From: JAPLST01 sp964397565
Lineage (GTDB): Bacteria > Auribacterota > UBA3054 > JAPLST01
Length of the DNA: 57,000 nt
Direction of reading: 5' to 3'
Assembly (NCBI GenBank): GCA_964397565.1
Contig: CAYNJC010000030.1
Span: 1-57,000 of the forward strand
In this document: positions 35,907-44,206 of the stretch, one piece after another
Layout of the letters: every line of letters begins with the position of its first letter
Numbering within the stretch: position 1 is the stretch's first letter
Translations under genes and position numbers: made by a program
The notes under the pieces: model-generated
What the model was told of the DNA's origin: nothing
What the model saw: only the letters and a program-made list of their open reading frames with translations
Databases searched by the model: none

Positions 35907-35915
35907 AGTATAGCA
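35907..35915 (-). promoter_or_regulatory. Extended -10 promoter of the kinase/regulator pair
   Basis: TGC followed by TATACT (35907-35912) on the minus strand, with no good -35 box. The predicted start coincides with the GTG start codon at 35900. Confidence 0.5.
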
Positions 35916-35935
35916 AAAGGAGGGGATTTAGGGAA

Positions 35936-36047
35936 AATGATGAGTGATGAATGATGAATGATGAGTGGCTGCGCAGAAATTAACATTTATTATTTTTCTT
36001 GTTCTGCATTCATCACTCATCATTGTTTTTCAATTCAGCACGCATCA
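35936..36047. repeat. Composite heptamer hairpin element, copy A
   Basis: Heptamer units (ATGATGA type) on the left and their inverse on the right flank an AT-rich core that begins with the palindrome CTGCGCAG. The arms 35936-35953 and 36007-36024 are a perfect 18-bp inverted repeat. 80 bases (35945-36024) are identical to copy B (39535-39614). The stop codon of the following kinase lies in the right end. A GTTTTTCAATTCA motif (36025-36037) recurs in all copies. Confidence 0.85.
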
Positions 36048-39000
36048 TTGCTGCAAGGCCTGCCGCAGTACTTTCTGCAGGTTGCCGAGCGTGTAAGGCT
36101 TGGCGGCCACGCCTTTGAAGCCATAGTCGGCATAGTTGGCCATCACCGGATCATCGGCATAGCCGCTGGAAACAATGACCCTGGCTTGGGGGTCCAGCGC
36201 CAGAATATCCTTGATCGCCTCCTTGCCGCCGATGCCGCCGGGGATGGTCAGATCCATAATGACCACATCAAACGGCGCGCCGGCCGCGCGCGCCTGCTGG
36301 TACATCGCGATGGCCTCCCGGCCGCCGGGTGCGGTGGCCACCGAGAACCCGCAGCGCAGCAGCATTTTTGTGACAATGTCGCGGATCATTTTTTCGTCAT
36401 CCATGACCAGAATGTTGGCAGGGCGGGCCGGGGACGGGCAGGCCGCCGCAGATGGCGTGGTTTCCGCCTGTGGCGGGGACGCGGAAGCCGGCAGGTAGAG
36501 CGTGAAGGTCGTTCCTTGGCCCAGCGCCGAGACAACGCCGATGTGGCCGCCGTGTCTCTTGATGATGGAATAGGCCGTTGCCAAACCCAAGCCGCTGCCC
36601 GTCTGCTTGGTGGTGAAATAGGGGTCGAAGATCCGGTCGAGATGCTTCGGCTCGATGCCGGTGCCCTCATCCCGCACGCAGACCCTGACATACTTGCCCG
36701 GCGGGAGCCCGGTAATGTCCGCCGCCGGGATGGCCGCGTTCTCCAGGGTGATATACAGGTGTCCGCCCTCGGGCATGGCCTGGCGGGCATTGATGGTAAG
36801 GTTGGAGACGACCTGCTGGATCTGCCCCTGGTCCACGTCCGCCAGCCACAGATCCTCAGCCTGCTGATACACCAGCTTGACCGGACTGCCGGAAAGGTCG
36901 AAATGTGCGACTTCCTCGACCAGCGCCCCCAGACTGACATCCGCCTTGACCGGATCACCGCCCTTGGCGAAGGTCAGCAACTGCTGCGTCAGCCGCACGG
37001 CCCGGCTCATCGACTTTTCCGCTTCTGCAAGGGACGCGTAGCCGGGATGATCCTTGCCAAGTTCATCTTTGGCCATGGAGACATTCCCAAACAAGCCCAT
37101 CATGATATTGTTGAAATCATGCGCAATGCCGCCCGCCAGCGTGCCGACACTCTGCAGCTTTTGCATTTTCTGCAGGTCGGCCGCTGCCCGCTTGCGCTCG
37201 GTGATGTCGATCAAGGTACTGAGCATGCCAACGATGGTTCCCTCGCGGTCCGTCAGCGGTCTCGAGTTGTTTAACACCGTGATGATCGCACCGTCCTTCC
37301 GTCGCAGCCGGTGCTCGTAGTTGATCAGTCGCTGACCGGAGAAAAGCTGTTGGTGGGCTGGCAAGACCACGGCTGGATCGGCATCCACGTCTGAAATGCG
37401 CAGGTGCAGCAGTTCCGCCCGTGCATAGCCCAGCAGATGTACGCCGGCTTGATTGGTATTGATGAAGTTCTTCTGGTTGTCAAATACGTAGACCGCCGCG
37501 ATGGATTCATCAAAAAGGCCGCGATATTTCTCCTCGCTCGCCCGCAACGCCTCCTCCGCCTGTTTGCGCTCGGTGATGTCGATCCCAATCCCCACCAGGA
37601 ACGGTCGGCCCTCGATCGTCATTTGCCGGCCTGTCATCAGGAGCCATCTGCATGCCGGCCCACCGCGCATCAGCACCCGGCCTTCCACGGTCTCTTGCAT
37701 GCCGCTGCCCAAGACATTCGCGATTTTTGAGCGGATCAGCGCGCGGTCATCCGGGTGAATCGTGTCGGTCGCGTTTGTCCCCGCCATCAAGTCTTCCGGC
37801 ATGCCGACGATTTCATCGCGCTGATAGGCGTTCCAGCGCGTGTAGCGGCCGTGTTCGTCGAGCACGTAGAAGGCGCCGGGGATACTGTCGATGATGATGT
37901 CGCCGAGGACTTGCGCGCGTTTCGCCGCTTGCTCCGCCCGCTTGCGCGCGCTGATGTCGCGGGCAATCGAGACCATTTGGATTGGCTGCCCGGCGGCGTC
38001 CCGAATAATCTCGCCGTTCACCTCAAAGTCAAAGGAGCTGCCGTCCACACGCAGGCCGCAGTATTCCTGCGGACCTGGTCCGTTGCCTTGGAGCACGCGG
38101 GCCACGTTCGCCGTTGCGCGTGCGTGGTCCTCGGGCACAAATAAATCGGTGAGCACATGTCCCAGCAGCTCCTCCTCCCGATCAAAGCCGAACATCTTCA
38201 CCGCCCCCGGCGAAACCATACGGTGGCGACCATCCTTCACATCCGTAATGAAAATAGCGTCAGGCGAGGCGTTGAGAATGGAGCGATACCGTTCCGCGCT
38301 CTCCCGGAGCGCTTCTTCTACCCGCGTGCGCTCAGCCGCCTCCCGGCGCAGGCGCGCATTGATGCGATAAATGTACACGGCGAGCGCGGAAACGCACGTG
38401 AGCACCACGGTCGCCACGCCGATGAAGAGATACAGCCAGCGCAGGTCCGGCGGCGGCGGATGGGGATCATAGAGAAAGCCTGTCAGGTCAAAGTCGGGCT
38501 TCAGCATGCCGATCTCGGCGTACGTGTTGGCGATATGCCGCCAACGCCCGGGATACATGTAGCCGATCTCAATCAGTTCCGGACGCAACAGCGGCAGCAT
38601 CTGGCGGGCCTCGAACAAATGGTATTCGCGGGTGTGGCGCTGCGAGTAGCGGGCGAGGATCACGTCCACGATTTCTTCCGGGTGCTCCATGGCGTATTGC
38701 CAGCCGCGCAGGCTGGCGGCGCGGAAGGCTTGGACGCGTGCGGGATGCGCGCGCAGTTCCTGCTCGGTGGTGAACAAGTTGTCGCCGTAGAAATCAATGC
38801 CGGCCGAACGCGGCGTATACATCTGATATTGGAAACGGGCGCGATCCAGATCGTAGGGCTGGTTAATCACGTAGCCGGCCAGCGCGTCAACCCGCCCGCT
38901 AATCAAATCCTGGACATCGTAGCTGTGCTCGACGCGGGTGATGCGCTCGAGAGGTATGCCTTCCGCCTTGAGATAGGCCATGATCTCGTCGGATTGCGGC

Positions 39001-39443
39001 TCCAGCATGATGCGTTTGCCGATCAGGTCGTGAATGCCCTGCGTGGCGTTTTCATACCGGGCTATCAGCACGTAGGGGGAATGCTGAAAAATAACGGCCA
39101 GCGCCACGACCGGCTTGCCGGCGTTGCGTTCCAGGAGCAGGCTGCTGGTGCCGACCCCGAATTGGGCATGGCCCTCGATCACGCTCCGGATCGGGTCAAC
39201 ACCGGGCGTGGCCTCGACAATCTTCACGTCGAGGCCGGCTTCCCGGTAATAGCCCTTCTCCAGGGCGGCATAGTAGCCGGCAAACTGGAAGGCATGCGTC
39301 CATTTTAATTGCAGCGTCACGCGCTCCGGTGGCCGGACTTCCGCGGCAGATTGCGCAGCGCAGCGGAACAGCCAATAGCCAACAAGGAGTAGCCAATACT
39401 TTGTTCGCGGCGAACAAAGTAATAAAAAATCACGCGCGTCCAT
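36045..39443 (-). CDS. Hybrid histidine kinase with NMT1/THI5-type periplasmic sensor
   Basis: About 1132 residues. A signal/anchor segment is followed by an ABC-type substrate-binding domain of the NMT1/THI5 group (about 40-320; LQLKWTHAFQFAGYYAALEKGYY is diagnostic). Then come a membrane helix (about 338-358), three PAS domains, a phospho-histidine in AGGIAHDFNN, an ATPase (GSGLGLA) and a C-terminal receiver (VVIMDLTIPGGIGG). NMT1-like domains bind pyrimidine precursors or other small organics, so this kinase probably senses such a ligand directly. ATG 39443 is preferred because GAGGA lies 8 bases before it; ATG 39458 is the alternative. A short upstream reading frame overlaps the start. 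Confidence 0.88.
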   Translation of the reverse strand: MDARDFLLLCSPRTKYWLLLVGYWLFRCAAQSAAEVRPPERVTLQLKWTHAFQFAGYYAALEKGYYREAGLDVKIVEATPGVDPIRSVIEGHAQFGVGTSSLLLERNAGKPVVALAVIFQHSPYVLIARYENATQGIHDLIGKRIMLEPQSDEIMAYLKAEGIPLERITRVEHSYDVQDLISGRVDALAGYVINQPYDLDRARFQYQMYTPRSAGIDFYGDNLFTTEQELRAHPARVQAFRAASLRGWQYAMEHPEEIVDVILARYSQRHTREYHLFEARQMLPLLRPELIEIGYMYPGRWRHIANTYAEIGMLKPDFDLTGFLYDPHPPPPDLRWLYLFIGVATVVLTCVSALAVYIYRINARLRREAAERTRVEEALRESAERYRSILNASPDAIFITDVKDGRHRMVSPGAVKMFGFDREEELLGHVLTDLFVPEDHARATANVARVLQGNGPGPQEYCGLRVDGSSFDFEVNGEIIRDAAGQPIQMVSIARDISARKRAEQAAKRAQVLGDIIIDSIPGAFYVLDEHGRYTRWNAYQRDEIVGMPEDLMAGTNATDTIHPDDRALIRSKIANVLGSGMQETVEGRVLMRGGPACRWLLMTGRQMTIEGRPFLVGIGIDITERKQAEEALRASEEKYRGLFDESIAAVYVFDNQKNFINTNQAGVHLLGYARAELLHLRISDVDADPAVVLPAHQQLFSGQRLINYEHRLRRKDGAIITVLNNSRPLTDREGTIVGMLSTLIDITERKRAAADLQKMQKLQSVGTLAGGIAHDFNNIMMGLFGNVSMAKDELGKDHPGYASLAEAEKSMSRAVRLTQQLLTFAKGGDPVKADVSLGALVEEVAHFDLSGSPVKLVYQQAEDLWLADVDQGQIQQVVSNLTINARQAMPEGGHLYITLENAAIPAADITGLPPGKYVRVCVRDEGTGIEPKHLDRIFDPYFTTKQTGSGLGLATAYSIIKRHGGHIGVVSALGQGTTFTLYLPASASPPQAETTPSAAACPSPARPANILVMDDEKMIRDIVTKMLLRCGFSVATAPGGREAIAMYQQARAAGAPFDVVIMDLTIPGGIGGKEAIKDILALDPQARVIVSSGYADDPVMANYADYGFKGVAAKPYTLGNLQKVLRQALQQ

Positions 39444-39483
39444 TCGCGGGTTCCTCATTCTCTTTGTGTGATCTTTCCTTCAT
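39430..39483 (-). other. Short upstream ORF (MKERS type) before the NMT1 kinase
   Basis: A 17-codon frame beginning MKERSHKENEE, out of frame with the kinase and ending 14 bases inside it. Its first five codons share a 15-base stretch (39469-39483) with an upstream ORF before dinD. No ribosome-binding site is obvious, so translation is uncertain. Confidence 0.3.
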
Positions 39484-39485
39484 AA

Positions 39486-39518
39486 TTCGATATTCCCTGT
39501 TCGATATTCGACATTCAA
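39486..39518. repeat. Short heptamer run (TTCGATA type)
   Basis: Degenerate 7-base units TTCGATA, TTCGACA and TTCAACA upstream of the NMT1 kinase, next to composite element B. It has the same period as the other arrays but a different sequence. Confidence 0.5.
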
Positions 39519-39532
39519 CAGGGTTCAAGAGA

Positions 39533-39651
39533 AATGATGAATGATGAATGATGAGTGGCTGCGCAGAAATTAACATTTATTATTTTTCTTGTTCTGCATT
39601 CATCACTCATCATTCATCATTCATCATTGTTTTTCAATTCATCATTCATCA
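39533..39651. repeat. Composite heptamer hairpin element, copy B
   Basis: A perfect 25-bp inverted repeat (39533-39557 with 39604-39628) made of ATGATGA-type heptamers surrounds a 46-base AT-rich core. It matches copy A over 80 bases and differs on the right by exactly two extra heptamers. The next gene's TGA stop is at 39649-39651, inside the last unit. Confidence 0.85.
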
Positions 39652-42600
39652 TTCTCTGCCCAGCGCCTTCGCGATCGCGTCGCGCAGCGACTGCATCTCG
39701 TACGGCTTGCCCAGAAACGCCTGGGGCCGTTCGGGATGGTCACCGGCCATAACCTGCTCCTCGTCGTAGCCGCTGGCCAGAATCACCGGCAGGCCGGGGC
39801 GGATGGCCCTGAGCGCGGTCAGCGTCGCCCAGCCGTCCATGCGTGGCATGGTCAAGTCGCACAACACGCACTGGATGTCGGCTTGGCGCTGCCGGAACAG
39901 TTCCAACGCCTCGACGCCATCCTGCGCCACCACCACCGCAATGCCCAGCCGCGTGAGCATGCGCGTGGTCAATTTGCGCAACGCCTCGTCGTCTTCAACC
40001 ACCAGTATCGTGCCTGCCACAAGCGGGCCGCCCGCCTCAAGTTCCGTGGCCGGGCTCTGCGTGCCTGCCGGCGCCTGGATCGACAAAGGCAGAAAGACCC
40101 GAAACGTGCTCCCTTGACCCGCTTCGCTCGCGACCGTGAGGCACCCCTCGTGTGCCCGTACAATGCCCATAACTACGGACAAGCCCAAGCCCCGGCCGGT
40201 GAATTTGGTCGAGAAAAACGGGTCCACTATCTTTTCCATGTCTGGGTGTGCGATCCCGCCGCCCGTGTCCGCCACTGCGATGCAGGCATAGGCCTGCTCC
40301 TGCGGTTGCCAGTCGACGGGGAACTGGTATGCGACCGGCATGTCCGCCGCTGAAACCGTTGTGACGGCCAGATGAATGACACCGCCGCCGGCCCCGATGG
40401 CCTCCCAGGTATTGGTGAGCAGGTTGGCCAGGATCTGGTTTAGCTGGTTCGCGTTGGCGTTGATAGCCGGACCGGGAGAGGGTAAGTCGGTCTCCAACAC
40501 CACGTTTTCCGGCATACCGGCACGCAATACGGGCAAGTTCTGGCGGCAGGTCTCGGACAGATCCAGCAAAGCATGCGCCGCAGGCGTTTGCCCGATGTAG
40601 ATCAGCATCAACCGGCTCACCTCCGCCGCTTGGCGGGCCGCTTGCATGGCGGCGCTCAGGGTCGCGAACGGTTCCGCACCCTGGGGTAGATCTTGCATGA
40701 CCAGCTCCAAGTTACCCATCACCGCCATCAACTGGTTGTTGAAGTGGTGGGCGATGGCCCCGGCCATGCGGCCCAGGCTTTCCGATTTCTGCAGTTGCCG
40801 GTTTTGCGTTTCGAGTTTCACCTTTTCCGCCTCCGCGTGCTTGCGCGCGGAGATGTTGCTGGAGATGCCGCAGGTGCCGATGATGTTCCCGGCTGGGTTG
40901 CGCAACGGCAATTTGGACGACAGCACCCAGCTTTCATGGCCGTCGGGCCACGTTTCCTTTTCTTCGATGCCCAGCATTGGCTGGCCGGTGCGCATGATGG
41001 TCTGCTCCACGATCAAGGCCTCTTGGGCGTGTTCCGCGGAGAAGAAATCCGCATCCGATTTGCCGACCACGTCCGCCGGGTTGCGCACACCAAACAAAGT
41101 GGCCAGCGCCGGATTGACGCGCAGGAAACGGCTGGCCGTGTCCTTGAAGTAAATATGATCCGGCAGGTTGTCCATCAGGGTCAGCATCAAGATCTGCTCC
41201 TGCTGCAGCGCTTCCGCAATTCGCTTCCGCTCGGTGATGTCCCGCGCGATACCGATGATGACCGGGCCGGCAGGCAAGCGCACCGAGCCAAGGGTCACTT
41301 CCACAGGGATGGCACGGCCGTCCTTGCGCCTCAGGTGGCTCTCGAAGGTGACCTGCTCACCGGCCAGGATCTTGCCCCAGGCCGTATTTTTTTTGGCCTG
41401 GATTGCCTCGGGATCGATGTCCCCAATGAATTTGGAAAGCAATTCCTCCCGGGAATAGCCGAGGCACTGACACGTCTTCTGATTTATGTCGAGGATCCGG
41501 CCCGTCGTGTCGTGCAAGAAAATGGCATCGCCCGCCTGCTCCAGAATGATGCGATAGCGTTCTTCGCTCTCGCGCAGGGCCTGCTCCGCCCGCTTGCGCG
41601 CGGTGATGTCGGTGTCGGAGCCGCAGTAACCGCGCAGAGTTCCGTCGGCGTTCAGGAGGGGGAAGCCGTTGGTGGTGAACCACAGGTGCCGGCCATTTTT
41701 GGTTTGGGCGGCGTTGACCAGGTTCTGGAACAGTTCCTTGCGCGCGAAGACCGCGAAGGCGGCTTCCTTGAACGCCTCGCGTCCGGCTTCAGGATGCAGG
41801 TCGTAGAAGTGCATCCGGCCCACCAGTTCGTCCGGGCGATAGCCCAGCACTGCCTTGGATACCTGGCTGACATAGGTGTAGAGCCCCTGGGCGTCCACTT
41901 CCCAGGCGATGGTGGCACTCTGTTCGGCAAGTTGGGCGAAGCGTTCTTCACTCTCCCGCAGTTCCTCCTGCTGGGCGCAAATGCCCGCGTCGGTGCGGCG
42001 CAGCAGGACATAAATGAAGCCCAACAGCAGCGCCAGCACCACCCCGCAGGCGGTGCCACTGAGGGTCATTAGTTGTGCAAAGGCCGCCTTCTCGGCCGAG
42101 ATGTCGCGCATGACCAGCAGGTCGCCGACCTCGTTGCCCGACGCATCCTGCAGGGGCGTCGCGGATACCCGCCAGGCCTTCCCCTCGACGGTGATCTCCC
42201 GATCGGTTTCGCGGTGGGTGTGCGTGGCCGCCATCTGGTCGGCCCAGGACGCGAAGGCATCCGGCAGGCGGCCTTGGGAGGTGTAGATCACCGCGCTGCG
42301 GGGCAGGCGGTCCCAGTCGGCCTGCTGCCCGAGCAGGCGCATGCCCGCTTCCCAACGCTGCCGGCTCAGATATTTTTTGCGGATGACCACGGCCAGTTGG
42401 ATGTCGGAGCGGGCGTGCAGCGTGTGCAGCGCGTCCTCGATCTCCTTGCCTAGTTCCACATAGCCGATCAGCACGCCGCCTTCAAAGACCGGCTGCACCA
42501 CCCGCAGCGTGAAGGTGCCCCGCGCCCCCAATTCAATGCCGAAAGCGGTCTTGCCGGTGCGTTCGGTCTCGATTGCCGTGAAGTGCTCGATCCGGTCGCC

Positions 42601-43668
42601 GCGTCGCTCGGGCTGGTGGACGCGCAGAAGGCAGATGCGGTTGGTATCGAAGAAATAGAGATGCGTGAGGTGGTTCTGCCGGTGCAGCGTCTCAAACATA
42701 GGCCGCCAGTCGGCCAGGAGGCGGCTGGCGTCGTGTGCGCGCAGGGCCTTTTGCACCGCGGCGTCGGCGGCGATGGTTTGGGCAGCCACGGTCAGGCCAG
42801 AGGCCTGCTGATCCAAGGCCGTGCGCAGATCGGCGGAAATGTCAGCGATATCGGCGGCGATCTCTCTGGACATCCGCTGCCGATACTGTTGCCACAGGAG
42901 CACCCCCGCGCCGACCGTCAGCACAATCAGCATGCACGCCAGGAAGGGCAGCAAACGCCGCATGATCGGCTTGGGCGCCGCGTCCACGCGCCTGCCGGCG
43001 CCGCGACGGAAGACCGGGCGGGCGGCAACCAATAGACTGGCCACGCCGATCAGCAGCACGAGCAGCAGCCCCGCGGGCAGGGCCGCCCGGGCCGCGATGG
43101 TCAAGCGCCAATCGTGGGCGTCAATGTCCATGCCCAGCACGGCGAGGAGACCGCCGCTGTGCGGATCAGTGATCGGCACCAGGGCTGAGACCCACGTGCC
43201 CCAACGGTCGGAGACCGGGCCTTCGACGGCTGCGGCCTTGACATCGAATGCGCGGCGAAGAGCCTCCGTGACCTCGTCATAGACCTGCCCGGGCGGGGAG
43301 TAGTCCTGCGAGCCAGTCGGCTCGCTGTCCACGAAGAAAAACACCACGTCGCCAGTCGCGCGGCCCATGAGATAGACAAACCGGCATTGCGGGTTGGCCG
43401 AACGGACGGCGGTGAGCTGTTGTTTGAGCCGCTGGTAGTCCGGCGAGGCCAGGTCGGCCTCCGTGCCGGTGAGCGCCGTGATGCAGTCAACATTCACCGC
43501 CTGCGCCACCAGCCGCGCCTGGAGCAGCAATGTCCGGCGCAGTTCGCGATCTACCCGCCGCGCCAGCCCCCAGGTGCTCAACACCGCAATGGCCAGAATG
43601 GCAAATAGCGCCACCAGCGCCCAGCGCTTCTTTCCCATGCGGAGTTCCGCTGTGCTCGTCTTTTTCAT
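39649..43668 (-). CDS. Giant hybrid histidine kinase with two extracytoplasmic sensor regions
   Basis: 1339 residues. A first membrane helix (about 16-36), an extracytoplasmic region to about 200, two helices (about 200-222 and 240-260), a double-Cache-like sensor (about 265-545) and another helix (about 548-570) are followed by three PAS domains, a histidine kinase core and a receiver (VLCDLTMPRMDG). The phospho-histidine box reads AIAHHFNNQLMAV, with His instead of the usual Asp after the active His; the ATPase (GRGLGLS) looks intact. Two sensor blocks in one chain suggest integration of two signals. The start lies 5 bases beyond an AGGTGTC heptamer array; no ribosome-binding site is visible. 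Confidence 0.86.
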   Translation of the reverse strand: MKKTSTAELRMGKKRWALVALFAILAIAVLSTWGLARRVDRELRRTLLLQARLVAQAVNVDCITALTGTEADLASPDYQRLKQQLTAVRSANPQCRFVYLMGRATGDVVFFFVDSEPTGSQDYSPPGQVYDEVTEALRRAFDVKAAAVEGPVSDRWGTWVSALVPITDPHSGGLLAVLGMDIDAHDWRLTIAARAALPAGLLLVLLIGVASLLVAARPVFRRGAGRRVDAAPKPIMRRLLPFLACMLIVLTVGAGVLLWQQYRQRMSREIAADIADISADLRTALDQQASGLTVAAQTIAADAAVQKALRAHDASRLLADWRPMFETLHRQNHLTHLYFFDTNRICLLRVHQPERRGDRIEHFTAIETERTGKTAFGIELGARGTFTLRVVQPVFEGGVLIGYVELGKEIEDALHTLHARSDIQLAVVIRKKYLSRQRWEAGMRLLGQQADWDRLPRSAVIYTSQGRLPDAFASWADQMAATHTHRETDREITVEGKAWRVSATPLQDASGNEVGDLLVMRDISAEKAAFAQLMTLSGTACGVVLALLLGFIYVLLRRTDAGICAQQEELRESEERFAQLAEQSATIAWEVDAQGLYTYVSQVSKAVLGYRPDELVGRMHFYDLHPEAGREAFKEAAFAVFARKELFQNLVNAAQTKNGRHLWFTTNGFPLLNADGTLRGYCGSDTDITARKRAEQALRESEERYRIILEQAGDAIFLHDTTGRILDINQKTCQCLGYSREELLSKFIGDIDPEAIQAKKNTAWGKILAGEQVTFESHLRRKDGRAIPVEVTLGSVRLPAGPVIIGIARDITERKRIAEALQQEQILMLTLMDNLPDHIYFKDTASRFLRVNPALATLFGVRNPADVVGKSDADFFSAEHAQEALIVEQTIMRTGQPMLGIEEKETWPDGHESWVLSSKLPLRNPAGNIIGTCGISSNISARKHAEAEKVKLETQNRQLQKSESLGRMAGAIAHHFNNQLMAVMGNLELVMQDLPQGAEPFATLSAAMQAARQAAEVSRLMLIYIGQTPAAHALLDLSETCRQNLPVLRAGMPENVVLETDLPSPGPAINANANQLNQILANLLTNTWEAIGAGGGVIHLAVTTVSAADMPVAYQFPVDWQPQEQAYACIAVADTGGGIAHPDMEKIVDPFFSTKFTGRGLGLSVVMGIVRAHEGCLTVASEAGQGSTFRVFLPLSIQAPAGTQSPATELEAGGPLVAGTILVVEDDEALRKLTTRMLTRLGIAVVVAQDGVEALELFRQRQADIQCVLCDLTMPRMDGWATLTALRAIRPGLPVILASGYDEEQVMAGDHPERPQAFLGKPYEMQSLRDAIAKALGRE

Positions 43669-43672
43669 AATT

Positions 43673-43707
43673 AGGTGTCAGGTGTCAGGTGTCAGGTGTC
43701 AGGTGTC
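43673..43707. repeat. AGGTGTC heptamer array (5 exact units)
   Basis: Five perfect 7-base units fill the gap between the giant kinase start and the four-helix-bundle gene. The units also encode the last codons and stop (43692-43694) of the latter. Confidence 0.92.
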
Positions 43708-44117
43708 AGGTCCTCATCCACGTGCCAGCGTCGCTCCAACTCGGGAAGCTTGCGCTCCAGCGTCTTCTCCAAGCCGTTGAGCATCCGGATACATTCTTTG
43801 TAGCGCGTGCGAAAAACCACGTAGGTCTGGCTGGAGATATAGCTCTTGAGCAGGGCCATATACAGATGATGGATTGTCTCGCCTGCTTCGCCTCTACTGC
43901 GGTTCACGCCTTCGATCTTGTTACGTACGTGCCGATCATCGTTTTTCTCTGCCAGCTGAGCCGGTGAGCTATTCGAAGAACGTCGTACCTGGCTTCCCAA
44001 TTCGTATTTCTCCTCAGCCGGCCAGCCATGGGTCAGATCGCACACCTCCATGTGCAACTGGCAGAGTCGCCGATACACTTCCAGATCTTCCACGTCCATG
44101 TGCGTCCGCTCAGTCAT
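43692..44117 (-). CDS. Four-helix-bundle protein (S23/Avd-like)
   Basis: A 141-residue protein of the four-helix-bundle family first seen in 23S rRNA intervening sequences (S23) and related to the Avd accessory proteins of diversity-generating retroelements. Matching segments are DVEDLEVYRRLCQLHMEV, DLTHGWPAEEKYELGSQVRRS and the Glu/His helix EAGETIHHLYMAL. The family forms ring-like oligomers and may bind nucleic acid; its general role is unsettled. ATG 44117 follows AGGAAAG. The last codons and the TGA are made of AGGTGTC repeats, and CCTGAAA repeats lie just upstream. The gene is therefore bracketed by heptamer arrays between two giant kinases. No reverse transcriptase or rRNA is nearby. 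Confidence 0.82.
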   Translation of the reverse strand: MTERTHMDVEDLEVYRRLCQLHMEVCDLTHGWPAEEKYELGSQVRRSSNSSPAQLAEKNDDRHVRNKIEGVNRSRGEAGETIHHLYMALLKSYISSQTYVVFRTRYKECIRMLNGLEKTLERKLPELERRWHVDEDLTPDT

Positions 44118-44125
44118 CTCTCTTT

Positions 44126-44153
44126 CCTGAAACCTGAAACCTGAAACCTGAAA
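44126..44153. repeat. CCTGAAA heptamer array (4 exact units)
   Basis: Four perfect 7-base units lie immediately upstream of the four-helix-bundle gene. The array edge supplies part of that gene's ribosome-binding site (CAGGAAAG on the minus strand). Confidence 0.9.
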
Positions 44154-44206
44154 CATTAAACTGACCCCAAAACCCTGAACCCTCGTGTCCACGCGTGCGC
44201 GGTTGC

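Noticed and set aside
39400..39421. Palindrome ACTTTGTTCG/CGAACAAAGT as an operator
   Set aside because: It lies within the coding start of the NMT1 kinase, occurs once in the window, and could be chance or a remnant of repeat DNA.
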